A DNA stretch of 33,310 nucleotides, taken from Flavobacterium sp. AG291 (GTDB taxonomy: Bacteria; Bacteroidota; Bacteroidia; Flavobacteriales; Flavobacteriaceae). Positions within the stretch are counted from its first letter, which is position 1; each line of letters starts with the position of its first letter. This document shows, piece by piece, positions 8,181 through 15,379 of the stretch. Position numbers and translations under genes: made by a program. Below the pieces are notes generated by a model. It was not told the DNA's origin. It was given only the letters and a program-made list of their open reading frames with translations, and made no database searches. The stretch spans positions 1-33,310 of the forward strand of contig NZ_QQAR01000022.1 of the NCBI RefSeq assembly GCF_003350375.1, read 5' to 3'.

Positions 8181-8840
8181 TTAACGATGTCCAAAAATGC
8201 TACTTCCTATACGCACCATGGTACTGCCACATTCTATCGCGATGTTATAATCACCACTCATACCCATAGAAAGAGTTGTCAGTTGACAGTTATCAGTTAA
8301 CAGTCCACTCAAATTATCAAAAATGGATTTAAGGTGGGTAAACTCTTTTGTGATCTGGTTTTCATCTTCGGTAAAAGTAGCCATGCCCATCAGGCCGATT
8401 ACTTTAATGCTTTCCATTGCCCTGAATTCATCGGATGCTAAAAGCTCATTAAGTTCACTTTCATCCATACCAAATTTGGTTTCTTCTTCGGCAATGTGCA
8501 TTTGAAGGAGACAGTCAATAACACGGTTATTCTTTTTAGCCTGTTTGTTTATTTCTGCCAATAGCTTCAGGCTGTCAACACCGTGAACAAGGCTAACAAA
8601 AGGCGCCATGTATTTCACCTTATTGGTCTGAACGTGGCCTATCATGTGCCATTGTATGTCTTTAGGCATTTGGTCATACTTAACTGCCATTTCCTGTATT
8701 TTGTTCTCCCCAAAAATGCGTTGTCCGGCATTATAGGCTTCCATAAGGTCAGAAACAGGTTTGGTTTTACTAACAGCTACTAATGTAACGTGAGCAGGTA
8801 ATTCAGCTTTTATTTCGTTAAGGTTGGATTGTATTGACAT
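8181..8840 (-). CDS. YggS-family PLP-binding homeostasis protein
   Basis: A 219-residue single-domain alanine-racemase-like TIM barrel (YggS/PROSC family) that binds pyridoxal phosphate without known catalysis and helps buffer PLP and amino-acid pools. The PLP lysine is K25 in VAVSKTKP. Other signatures are FGENKIQE, WHMIGHVQTNKVK, LSMGMSGDY and the phosphate-binding GSTMVRIGSSIFG. Just before LSMGMS the protein has an extra stretch (about LLTDNCQLTT) encoded by four degenerate heptamers at 8277-8304, not expected from family members such as E. coli YggS. The fold should tolerate it at a surface loop, but activity is untested. Confidence 0.92.
   Translation of the reverse strand: MSIQSNLNEIKAELPAHVTLVAVSKTKPVSDLMEAYNAGQRIFGENKIQEMAVKYDQMPKDIQWHMIGHVQTNKVKYMAPFVSLVHGVDSLKLLAEINKQAKKNNRVIDCLLQMHIAEEETKFGMDESELNELLASDEFRAMESIKVIGLMGMATFTEDENQITKEFTHLKSIFDNLSGLLTDNCQLTTLSMGMSGDYNIAIECGSTMVRIGSSIFGHR
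8277..8304. repeat. Heptamer array inside yggS
   Basis: Four consecutive 7-mers of the form TnnCAGT: TGTCAGT, TGACAGT, TATCAGT, TAACAGT. They lie within the coding sequence. The same degenerate heptamer family appears upstream of the gene (8846-8880). Confidence 0.7.
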
Positions 8841-8845
8841 ATTAG

Positions 8846-8880
8846 TTGACTGTGTACGGTTTACAGTTATAAGTTGCTAT
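8846..8880. repeat. Degenerate heptamer array upstream of yggS
   Basis: Successive 7-mers TTGACTG, TGTACGG, TTTACAG, TTATAAG, then TTGCTAT. In the shifted phase they are close to the array inside yggS (TTGACAG, TTATCAG, TTAACAG). It occupies most of the 62-base gap between yggS and the DUF1015 gene. Confidence 0.6.
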
Positions 8881-8902
8881 GTGTTACGTTGAAATCTTTA
8901 AA

Positions 8903-10117
8903 TCATAATTCATACACCACCAGCCCACTCCTGAACTTGGGCTCTATATACGTACTCTTTGGTGGCATAATGAGGTTATTGTCGGCAAGGTCTTTAATCT
9001 CATCAATCGAAGCAGGGTAGAGCATAAAACCAACTTCAAACTCTTCACTGTCTACCATTTTCTTTATTTCAGTTACAGGCTTGCTTCCCGGAATGTAGGA
9101 GATGCGTTCGTCATTGCGCAAATCTCCTATGCCTAATAACGGGTGCAGTACTTTTTCATATAGTATTTGTGCATCCAGCGATTCCAATACCGAATTAAAG
9201 TTAGTTTTTTTTAGTGAAAGGGCATAAAAATCGCCATCCAGATACATACCGTATTGAAACTTAGTCTGTGGTTTCCATAACTCCTGATGTTTGTTTTCAA
9301 TGGTAAAATCATTGGCAAGTGCCGCAAGAAAACTCTCCTTGCTGTGTCCGTTAAGGTCGTTAATGATACGATTGTATTCGTAAATCTTAAGGTTGGTTTC
9401 ACAGATAAGGAAACTCATAAAATAGTTGAGGTTGTCATTGCCTGAAGCTTTATCCTCTTCATATAATAGTTCGGCTGAAGCAGAACGGTGGTGGCCATCA
9501 GCAATATATACACTGCCTATAGCATCAAATTGCTTTTGAACCCAGTCGATTTCCTTTTCATCCTTTACACGCCACATTGTGTGTTTTTCCCTGTTCAGTG
9601 AAGAAAAGAGATATAAGGGACGTCTTTTCTTTACAGTATCAATCCACTGTTGAAGCTCAGGGTTTTCGGGGTAGGTAATAAGTACCGGTTCGGTATTAAA
9701 GCCCGTTTGATGAAGATAATCTTTAAAATATTCAACACGGTAGGCAAGAGTGTCCTCGTGTTTCTTGATAACATTGTTTTGGTAATCTTCTATTGATGTA
9801 CCGGCAATAATTCCAGTGAAAATTCCGCTTTTTCCTTGTATCTCATACAGATAAAATACGGGCTTGCTTTCCTGCTTAAAGATATTCTCATCTTTAAACT
9901 CGTTGTATTTATTCTGCACGGCCCTGAACCGTGTTGTAGCAGATATCTTCTGTTGGTTAACATAAGCAGGGTTAAGTACATGGAGAAAAGAGAATGGATT
10001 GTAATCAAGCTGCGAAGCGAGTTCGGCAGGAGTATACTCATCGTAGGAACGCGATGTTACCAGACTCACTTTATCGCGTGTAGGCCTTACTGCCTTAAAA
10101 GGAATTATTTTTGCCAA
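8903..10117 (-). CDS. DUF1015 family protein
   Basis: A 404-residue cytoplasmic protein of the DUF1015 family. It has the family-standard start AKIIPFKAVRP, a KKHEDT motif at 118-123 and the invariant-looking IADGHHR at about 205-211. The DGHHR motif recalls the ParB-like free serine kinases, which is a basis for suspecting a phosphotransfer or nucleotide-dependent role in amino-acid metabolism; this is inference only. The start is TTG, because no ATG precedes the conserved N-terminus. It is flanked by heptamer repeats on both sides. Confidence 0.85.
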   Translation of the reverse strand: MAKIIPFKAVRPTRDKVSLVTSRSYDEYTPAELASQLDYNPFSFLHVLNPAYVNQQKISATTRFRAVQNKYNEFKDENIFKQESKPVFYLYEIQGKSGIFTGIIAGTSIEDYQNNVIKKHEDTLAYRVEYFKDYLHQTGFNTEPVLITYPENPELQQWIDTVKKRRPLYLFSSLNREKHTMWRVKDEKEIDWVQKQFDAIGSVYIADGHHRSASAELLYEEDKASGNDNLNYFMSFLICETNLKIYEYNRIINDLNGHSKESFLAALANDFTIENKHQELWKPQTKFQYGMYLDGDFYALSLKKTNFNSVLESLDAQILYEKVLHPLLGIGDLRNDERISYIPGSKPVTEIKKMVDSEEFEVGFMLYPASIDEIKDLADNNLIMPPKSTYIEPKFRSGLVVYEL

Positions 10118-10126
10118 CTTTGTTAG

Positions 10127-10161
10127 TTTAAAGTTTGGGGTTTAAGGTTTAAAGTTCAGCC
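10127..10161. repeat. Heptamer array (TTTAAAG-type)
   Basis: Five consecutive 7-mers: TTTAAAG, TTTGGGG, TTTAAGG, TTTAAAG, TTCAGCC. They lie immediately upstream of the DUF1015 start and merge into the left arm of the following hairpin. Confidence 0.6.
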
Positions 10162-10184
10162 TCAACTTAATGGGGCTGAACTTT
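10151..10184 (-). terminator. Hairpin, possible terminator of hbd
   Basis: A perfect 11-bp stem, AAAGTTCAGCC at 10151-10161 with GGCTGAACTTT at 10174-10184, and a 12-base loop. On the minus strand it follows hbd but its T run is short, so termination is uncertain. The arm is built from the heptamer repeats. Confidence 0.45.
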
Positions 10185-10196
10185 TATGAGGATTTC

Positions 10197-10262
10197 AGTA
10201 CTGCATACTGCTACCTGCCTACCGGCAGACAGGCTGAAAACTGAATACTATTTACTGAACAT
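10197..10262. repeat. Heptamer-periodic, partly palindromic repeat element
   Basis: A run in 7-base steps (CTGCATA, CTGCTAC, CTGCCTA, CCGGCAG, ACAGGCT, GAAAACT, GAATACT, ATTTACT) centred on the imperfect palindrome CCTGCCTACCGG/CAGACAGG at 10214-10233. It overlaps the stop codon and last codons of hbd. It looks like a REP-like or STRR-like dispersed element; copy number elsewhere cannot be judged from this window. Confidence 0.55.
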
Positions 10263-11138
10263 AGCAGCTACTTTCTCTGCTTTTTTGCTCTCTTTGTAAT
10301 CGTAGAAACCTTCGCCTGATTTTACACCAAGTTTACCTGCCATTACCATGTTTACCAATAATGGACACGGAGCATATTTAGGATTTTTGAATCCGTCATA
10401 CATTACGTTAAGGATTGAAAGGCATACGTCAAGGCCAATAAAGTCAGCAAGTTGTAATGGACCCATCGGGTGTGCCATACCTAACTTCATAACAGTGTCA
10501 ATTTCATAAACTCCCGCAACACCATTGTAAAGTGTTTCGATAGCTTCATTGATCATCGGCATAAGGATACGGTTAGCCACAAAACCAGGATAATCGTTAA
10601 CCTCTACAGGAACTTTGCCTAGTTTTTCAGAAAGATCCATGATAGTTTTAGTAACCTCGTCAGATGTATTGTATCCACGGATGATCTCTACCAGTTTCAT
10701 GATAGGCACCGGGTTCATAAAGTGCATACCTATAACTTTATCCTGTCTGTTAGTTACTGCAGCAATTTGCGTTATAGATATAGATGATGTATTTGTAGCA
10801 AGAATGGTTTTCTCATCACAAAAATCGCTAAGATCTTTAAAGATACGTAGCTTAAGATCAACATTTTCAGTAGCGGCCTCTACCACAAGGTCAGCATTAA
10901 CAACACCGTCTTTAATGTCAGTATATGTAATGATGTTTCCTATAGTTTTAGCTTTATCTTCTTCAGTAATTGAACCTTTAGCAACCATACGGTCAAGATT
11001 AGTAGCTATGGTGTTCATAGCCTTATCTAAGGTTGGCTCAAATTTATCAATTAAACGTACATTAAATCCGCTTTGTGCAAAAGTATGGGCAATGCCATTA
11101 CCCATTGTTCCTGCACCTATAACTGCAATGTTTTTCAT
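10248..11138 (-). CDS. hbd: 3-hydroxybutyryl-CoA dehydrogenase
   Basis: A 296-residue NAD(P)-dependent dehydrogenase that interconverts 3-hydroxybutyryl-CoA and acetoacetyl-CoA in short-chain acyl-CoA metabolism. The Rossmann motif GAGTMG is at 8-13. The catalytic His139 lies in GMHFMNPVP, with Glu151 nearby, and the C-terminal helical domain contains VANRILMPMINEAIE and HPMGPLQLADFIGLDV. Length matches single-domain bacterial Hbd rather than the large FadB. The stop codon lies within a repeat element. Confidence 0.92.
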   Translation of the reverse strand: MKNIAVIGAGTMGNGIAHTFAQSGFNVRLIDKFEPTLDKAMNTIATNLDRMVAKGSITEEDKAKTIGNIITYTDIKDGVVNADLVVEAATENVDLKLRIFKDLSDFCDEKTILATNTSSISITQIAAVTNRQDKVIGMHFMNPVPIMKLVEIIRGYNTSDEVTKTIMDLSEKLGKVPVEVNDYPGFVANRILMPMINEAIETLYNGVAGVYEIDTVMKLGMAHPMGPLQLADFIGLDVCLSILNVMYDGFKNPKYAPCPLLVNMVMAGKLGVKSGEGFYDYKESKKAEKVAAMFSK

Positions 11139-11186
11139 TTTGTTTGTTGTTTGTATGTAGGGTTTTGTTTGTTGTTGTTTTGAGTA

Positions 11187-12152
11187 TTACCTCTTGAAGC
11201 AATCAATGATCTGGTAAGCAACTCTTAATGCTTCAGTACCATCTTCAAGCGTAACTACCGGAGTAGTGTTGTTTTTTATGGCATCGGCAAATGTTTCTAA
11301 CTCATCCAGTATGGCATTGTTAGCGTTTACGTCAGGGTTGTCAAAATATATCTGTTTTTTTATACCTTCAGCATTTTGCAGTATCATGTCAAAATCACCC
11401 GGAACTTCAGGTGCGTCCTTCATTTTTACCACTTCACATACTTTATCAAGAAAATCTACCGATATGTAAGCATCCTTTTGAAAGAAACGCGACTTACGCA
11501 TGTTCTTTAAAGAAATACGGCTTGCTGTAAGGTTGGCAACACAGCCATTCTCGAACTCAATACGGGCATTGGCAATATCCGGAGTGTCACTGATAACCGA
11601 AACACCACTGGCATTGATAAGCTTTACTTTCGATTTTACCACGCTTAGGATAACATCAATGTCATGTATCATTAAATCCAGTACCACAGGAACATCAGTG
11701 CCACGAGGGTTGAACTCTGCCAGGCGGTGCGTCTCAATGAACATCGGGTTCTCAATTTTTTCTTTGGTAGCAATAAAAGCAGGGTTAAAACGCTCTACAT
11801 GTCCTACCTGTCCTTTTACATTATATTGTTTGGCAAGAGTTATAAGCTCTTCTGCTTCTTCGATAGTATTAGATATGGGCTTCTCGATGAATACGTGTTT
11901 GCCGGCTTCAATAACTTCTTTAGCACAATCATGGTGCGAAAGGGTAGGTGTTACAATATCAACAACATCTACAGCCTGTATAAGTGCTGCTATGGTGTCA
12001 AATTTTTTATAACCGAATTCGGCTGCGATTTTATCTGCGTGTTCGCTGTTAGGGTCGTAGAAACCCACAAGTTCATATTTTTCAGACTGGTTAAGTAATC
12101 TCAGGTGAATCTTTCCAAGATGACCTGCACCCAGTACGCCAACTTTTAGCAT
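11187..12152 (-). CDS. Gfo/Idh/MocA family oxidoreductase
   Basis: A 321-residue NAD(P)-binding oxidoreductase. The Rossmann motif GAGHLG is at 8-13 and the family EKP motif at 90-92 (HVFIEKPIS). The C-terminal alpha/beta domain includes DLMIHDIDVI, which holds the usual substrate-contact His. Relatives act on sugars, inositol or UDP-sugars; the substrate cannot be deduced. A well-formed promoter lies 20 bases upstream, so it is probably transcribed alone or together with hbd (48-base gap). Confidence 0.88.
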   Translation of the reverse strand: MLKVGVLGAGHLGKIHLRLLNQSEKYELVGFYDPNSEHADKIAAEFGYKKFDTIAALIQAVDVVDIVTPTLSHHDCAKEVIEAGKHVFIEKPISNTIEEAEELITLAKQYNVKGQVGHVERFNPAFIATKEKIENPMFIETHRLAEFNPRGTDVPVVLDLMIHDIDVILSVVKSKVKLINASGVSVISDTPDIANARIEFENGCVANLTASRISLKNMRKSRFFQKDAYISVDFLDKVCEVVKMKDAPEVPGDFDMILQNAEGIKKQIYFDNPDVNANNAILDELETFADAIKNNTTPVVTLEDGTEALRVAYQIIDCFKR

Positions 12153-12171
12153 AAGTGTAATTTTTGTGAAA

Positions 12172-12204
12172 CAAAAATACTATTATTTAGTTTGATACAG
12201 CAAA
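12172..12204 (-). promoter_or_regulatory. Putative promoter of the Gfo/Idh/MocA gene
   Basis: Reading leftward, TTTG (12204-12201) is followed after 21 bases by TATTTTTG (12179-12172), which fits TTTG-N-TAnnTTTG. The predicted start is near 12165, 12 bases ahead of the ATG. Confidence 0.55.
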
Positions 12205-12322
12205 AACAGTTCATCAAAAAAGAGACGATTTTGTTGTATTTTTAAATATTATTTTATGGTTGTCTTTCGATTTGACAATACCATATTGTTTGTTATTTTT
12301 ACCGAAATTAATCTCCTTACCA

Positions 12323-12970
12323 TTGAAAGATACAGCCAAACATCAGGGACTTCGTAATCAGCTTGCTGCGGTTTTGGAACAAAAAGGCATAACCGATAAA
12401 AATGTTCTGGAAGCTATTAAAAAAGTGCCAAGACACCTTTTTCTTAACTCGAGCTTCGAAGATTACGCTTACCAGGATAAGGCTTTTCCTATTGGTGCAG
12501 GGCAAACCATATCACAACCCTATACTGTTGCTTTCCAGTCACAGCTGTTACAGGTAGATAAAGGGCATTCGGTTTTAGAAATCGGTACCGGTTCAGGGTA
12601 TCAAACGGCTGTGCTTTATGCAATGGGGGCAAAGGTCTTTAGTGTTGAACGTCAGAATGAACTCTTCAAGACGACATCATTATTATTGCCTAAGCTTGGC
12701 ATACGTCCAAAGCATCTTTCGTTTGGCGATGGTTATAAGGGATTACCAAATTTTGCCCCGTTTGATAGTGTTATTGTAACAGCAGCAGCCCCGTTTATCC
12801 CTAAACCATTGATGGCACAATTAAAAATAGGAGGAAGGCTAGTTATTCCTGTGGATAACGAACAGGGAGTACAAACCATGACTTTGTTGATAAGAAAAAA
12901 CGAAACCCAGTTTGAAAAGCACGAATTTGGTGATTTCCGGTTTGTACCGCTTCTTGAAAATAAAAACTAA
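12323..12970 (+). CDS. pcm: Protein-L-isoaspartate O-methyltransferase
   Basis: A SAM-dependent enzyme that methylates L-isoaspartyl residues so that damaged proteins can be repaired. The SAM-binding motif EIGTGSGYQ is at about 86-94. Family blocks KVPRHLF, GAGQTISQPYTVA and VTAAAPFIP are present. I place the start at the TTG at 12323, giving the family-standard beginning MKDTAKHQGLRNQL and 215 residues. The frame stays open upstream to 12260, but that extension looks unlike the family. The gene ends at a terminator shared with smpB. Confidence 0.9.
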   Translation: MKDTAKHQGLRNQLAAVLEQKGITDKNVLEAIKKVPRHLFLNSSFEDYAYQDKAFPIGAGQTISQPYTVAFQSQLLQVDKGHSVLEIGTGSGYQTAVLYAMGAKVFSVERQNELFKTTSLLLPKLGIRPKHLSFGDGYKGLPNFAPFDSVIVTAAAPFIPKPLMAQLKIGGRLVIPVDNEQGVQTMTLLIRKNETQFEKHEFGDFRFVPLLENKN

Positions 12971-13000
12971 AAAAGCTCTGCATTATGCAGAGCTTTTTTT
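12970..13000. terminator. Bidirectional terminator between pcm and smpB
   Basis: GCTCTGCA at 12975-12982 pairs with TGCAGAGC at 12986-12993, flanked by A and T runs that extend the stem. The smpB stop codon lies at the edge of the T run, so the two convergent genes share the hairpin. Confidence 0.9.
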
Positions 13001-13454
13001 ATTTGAATTCTTTCTTTATCCTGTCAAGGTCGCGTTTGGTATCACGTTCTTTCATGGTTTCACGCTTGTCGAAGTTTTTCTTACCACGGCATAAGCCAAT
13101 GTCAAGCTTAGCAATACCTTTTTCATTAGTAAAAAGCTTCAGTGGAACTATGGTAAGTCCTTTGTTCTGTACACTCTTTAAAAGACTTTTAAGCTCTTTT
13201 TTATTTAAAAGCAGTTTGCGTTCGCTTTTTGGAGCATGGTTAAAACTGCGGCTATAAGCATATTGCTCTATGTTTGTATTGATGGCAAATAGCTCATGTC
13301 CGTGAAATTCGCAAAAACTTTCGGCAATAGAAGCCTTACCCAAACGTATGGATTTAATTTCAGAGCCGGCAAGTACAATACCTGCGGTATAGGTTTCGAG
13401 AATCTCAAAATCGAACCTCGCTCTCTTGTTTAGTATGTTAACCGTTTTTTGCAT
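12999..13454 (-). CDS. smpB: SsrA-binding protein SmpB
   Basis: A 151-residue partner of tmRNA in rescue of stalled ribosomes. Signatures: an NKRARFDFEILETY start, the barrel strand AGIVLAGSEIKSIR, SFCEFHGHELFAIN, and the basic tail KKNFDKRETMKERDTKRDLDR. I choose the ATG at 13452-13454 over an in-frame codon seven positions upstream for two reasons: MQKTVNILNKRA is the usual start, and a promoter -7 box lies inside the longer version. Confidence 0.95.
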   Translation of the reverse strand: MQKTVNILNKRARFDFEILETYTAGIVLAGSEIKSIRLGKASIAESFCEFHGHELFAINTNIEQYAYSRSFNHAPKSERKLLLNKKELKSLLKSVQNKGLTIVPLKLFTNEKGIAKLDIGLCRGKKNFDKRETMKERDTKRDLDRIKKEFK

Positions 13455-13462
13455 AAGGATGG

Positions 13463-13494
13463 CAAATGTAAGCACAATAGTTTAATGCTACAAC
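13463..13494 (-). promoter_or_regulatory. Putative smpB promoter, near-leaderless
   Basis: Leftward, GTTG (13494-13491), 20 bases, then TACATTTG (13470-13463), an exact TAnnTTTG match. The predicted start is about 13456, two bases ahead of the ATG. Confidence 0.55.
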
Positions 13495-13553
13495 TGTCAG
13501 CTGCGTTACAAATTTTATAATTTTTTAAATTTCGGGTAATAATAAAAGCTTAC

Positions 13554-13561
13554 TACCTTTA
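13554..13561 (+). promoter_or_regulatory. Possible -7 box of the VF530 gene
   Basis: TACCTTTA matches seven of eight positions of TAnnTTTG and ends five bases before the ATG. A TTTC about 20 bases upstream could serve as -33. Transcription would start almost at the start codon. Confidence 0.35.
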
Positions 13562-13566
13562 CACTC

Positions 13567-13803
13567 ATGGAAAAGAAGATTTCAAACGACCCTTTGCACG
13601 GTGTTACACTTAAGAAAATCCTTGAAGACCTTGTCGGGTTTTATGGTTTTGATAAATTGGGTGAACTTATAAATATACGATGTTTTAATGTTAACCCAAC
13701 GATCAACTCCAGCCTTACCTTTTTACGCAAAACCGACTGGGCACGTAAAAAGGTTGAGGAACTTTATGTAAGGACATTGCCTAAGTTAGAAAACGACCGT
13801 TAG
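13567..13803 (+). CDS. VF530 family DNA-binding protein
   Basis: A 78-residue protein of the VF530 family (DUF2132), small helical proteins named after a Vibrio member with DNA-binding character. Family signatures visible are DPLHGVTLKKILEDLV, GFDKLGELINIRCF and the C-terminal SLTFLRKTDWARKKVEELY. Length is complete for the family. Its TAG overlaps the stop of the convergent gene by four bases (TTAG at 13800-13803), with no terminator between them. The biological role is poorly known. Confidence 0.9.
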   Translation: MEKKISNDPLHGVTLKKILEDLVGFYGFDKLGELINIRCFNVNPTINSSLTFLRKTDWARKKVEELYVRTLPKLENDR

Positions 13804-15368
13804 GCTTCGGCAATTCCTTTCCATTTTTTTATCATAATGGTGAAAAAGTACATATAGACGATTATAAGTATAAGGTTTATGAATAACATAATACCCAGAT
13901 ATTCTGAGAGCCATGTATAGAATGGATGCTCAACAGTTATATACTCATCATGAACATTCCTATAAGATGTATTTAATGAGTCTGCATAATCATAAACTAT
14001 AAAGTAAGATACAGGTAACAAAAAAGGAAGCAACCATATCAGGATGTTAAGTACAATAGCTGATTTACTCTTTGCTTTTTTTCTTAAAGTTATAAAATAA
14101 TAAGCCAGCAATACCAAAACAATTACAACCCATATAGCCAAGAATAAATGTTCGTTATTTATTATGAGATTGTAATCGGTATTCCTGTGTATAACTTTTG
14201 TAATTATAATGGATAGAAGAGAAGTTATGATTACTACTATTCCTCCTGCTATACCTGCTATCAGCCAGCTTTTGCCGGAGGTTACTCTGAATGAGAACAA
14301 AAGCATTGACATGCCTATGGCAAAATAAATAACTCCTGCCCAAACGGCTGCGTTAGCATCAGGGTTCGTCCAGGCCTTTGACATTGCTCCATAAGCTGTT
14401 TTTAATTTGTCATTGGAGACATAATATTTCGGAAAATAGGTGGTGTCCTCTTCAGTGATTTTTCTAATGTTCATGGTGAGATCTATACCTTTACCATTAC
14501 CATAATAAACAGATTCTTCGCTATATTCATCGTAATTCCTGTCAAGGTCATACGCATAAACAGGATTGCGGGAATCATTGCCAATAATCATATAATTATT
14601 AAAATTGGGGTAGTTGTATACAAGCTCAAGCCACTGCTCACTATTTATGCTACTTTGCAGCGAATGTTCTTTCAATAAACCCATATACTCCTTAAAAGTC
14701 TTGCAAACAGAATCTTTTTTGTTATTAATCAGCCATCTCCTTATCTTACGTAATGTTATAGAATCTTTAGCACGTTCCTGCAGTGAAAAGGTTTCCATAG
14801 TCTTGTTCAGGAGCGATCCAAACTGATAGGTTTTGCCATCGTAGATGAAATTTTTTCTTCTGATTTTTTTGTCTTTAATAATAGTATCCTGAGACCTTTC
14901 GTAACCTCCATCAATAAATATTGAGGCTTTAGAAATTACGTCCAGCCTTCTTATCAATTCTTCCTTTTCATAATAGTTTCTCGCCCTCAGTTCATAGGCA
15001 TACATAAAACTAACAATATAAGAACAGTTTATAATGCATAATATTAATATCAGTATCCATTCTTTAAACAAAGAAGCCTTTTTTTTGGGATAAAATGTTT
15101 TAAAAGCATTGTTACGGATGTAAAAGACTATCCATAGAATCAGTACAATGGAGGATAATATGATGGCGAGAAAAACTACGCTCTCAGGCATAGTATCATT
15201 GAAACGATACGAATCTACTGTTTTTGTATAATCTATTTTACCATCTACATAACCACTTATAAAAAACAGGATATTGATAAGTACAGTTATAATAAATACA
15301 GGAACAAATTTAATGTTCCATAAAAGTGGATGGTTGAGTAGCAGGTAATTTTGAATTTTTTTAAGCAT
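13800..15368 (-). CDS. Eight-helix membrane protein, probable ABC permease partner
   Basis: A 522-residue integral membrane protein of no family I recognise. Three helices near the N-terminus (about 20-40, 65-85, 105-125) are followed by a large soluble, probably extracytoplasmic region of about 220 residues rich in Tyr, Arg and Lys. Five more helices follow (about 345-515). This layout, three helices, big loop, then a block of helices, resembles exporter-type ABC permeases of the ABC-2 or MacB-like classes but no signature was found. It begins 11 bases after the ABC ATPase gene, so the pair most likely forms one transporter. Confidence 0.7.
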   Translation of the reverse strand: MLKKIQNYLLLNHPLLWNIKFVPVFIITVLINILFFISGYVDGKIDYTKTVDSYRFNDTMPESVVFLAIILSSIVLILWIVFYIRNNAFKTFYPKKKASLFKEWILILILCIINCSYIVSFMYAYELRARNYYEKEELIRRLDVISKASIFIDGGYERSQDTIIKDKKIRRKNFIYDGKTYQFGSLLNKTMETFSLQERAKDSITLRKIRRWLINNKKDSVCKTFKEYMGLLKEHSLQSSINSEQWLELVYNYPNFNNYMIIGNDSRNPVYAYDLDRNYDEYSEESVYYGNGKGIDLTMNIRKITEEDTTYFPKYYVSNDKLKTAYGAMSKAWTNPDANAAVWAGVIYFAIGMSMLLFSFRVTSGKSWLIAGIAGGIVVIITSLLSIIITKVIHRNTDYNLIINNEHLFLAIWVVIVLVLLAYYFITLRKKAKSKSAIVLNILIWLLPFLLPVSYFIVYDYADSLNTSYRNVHDEYITVEHPFYTWLSEYLGIMLFINLILIIVYMYFFTIMIKKWKGIAEA

Positions 15369-15379
15369 GGAGGAGACAG

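Noticed and set aside
8277..10262. CRISPR array as explanation for the repeats
   Set aside because: Units are only 7 bases with no spacers and strong degeneracy; no cas gene is present.
10615..11160. 181-residue reading frame opposite hbd
   Set aside because: It lies wholly antisense to a strongly conserved dehydrogenase, has low-complexity Ser/Ile-rich content and no family signature.
11500..12012. 170-residue reading frame opposite the Gfo/Idh/MocA gene
   Set aside because: Antisense to a clear oxidoreductase; no start context or domain.
12260..12322. Longer N-terminus of pcm
   Set aside because: The 21 extra residues are hydrophobic and unlike the family; the TTG at 12323 gives the usual MKDTAKHQGLRNQL start.
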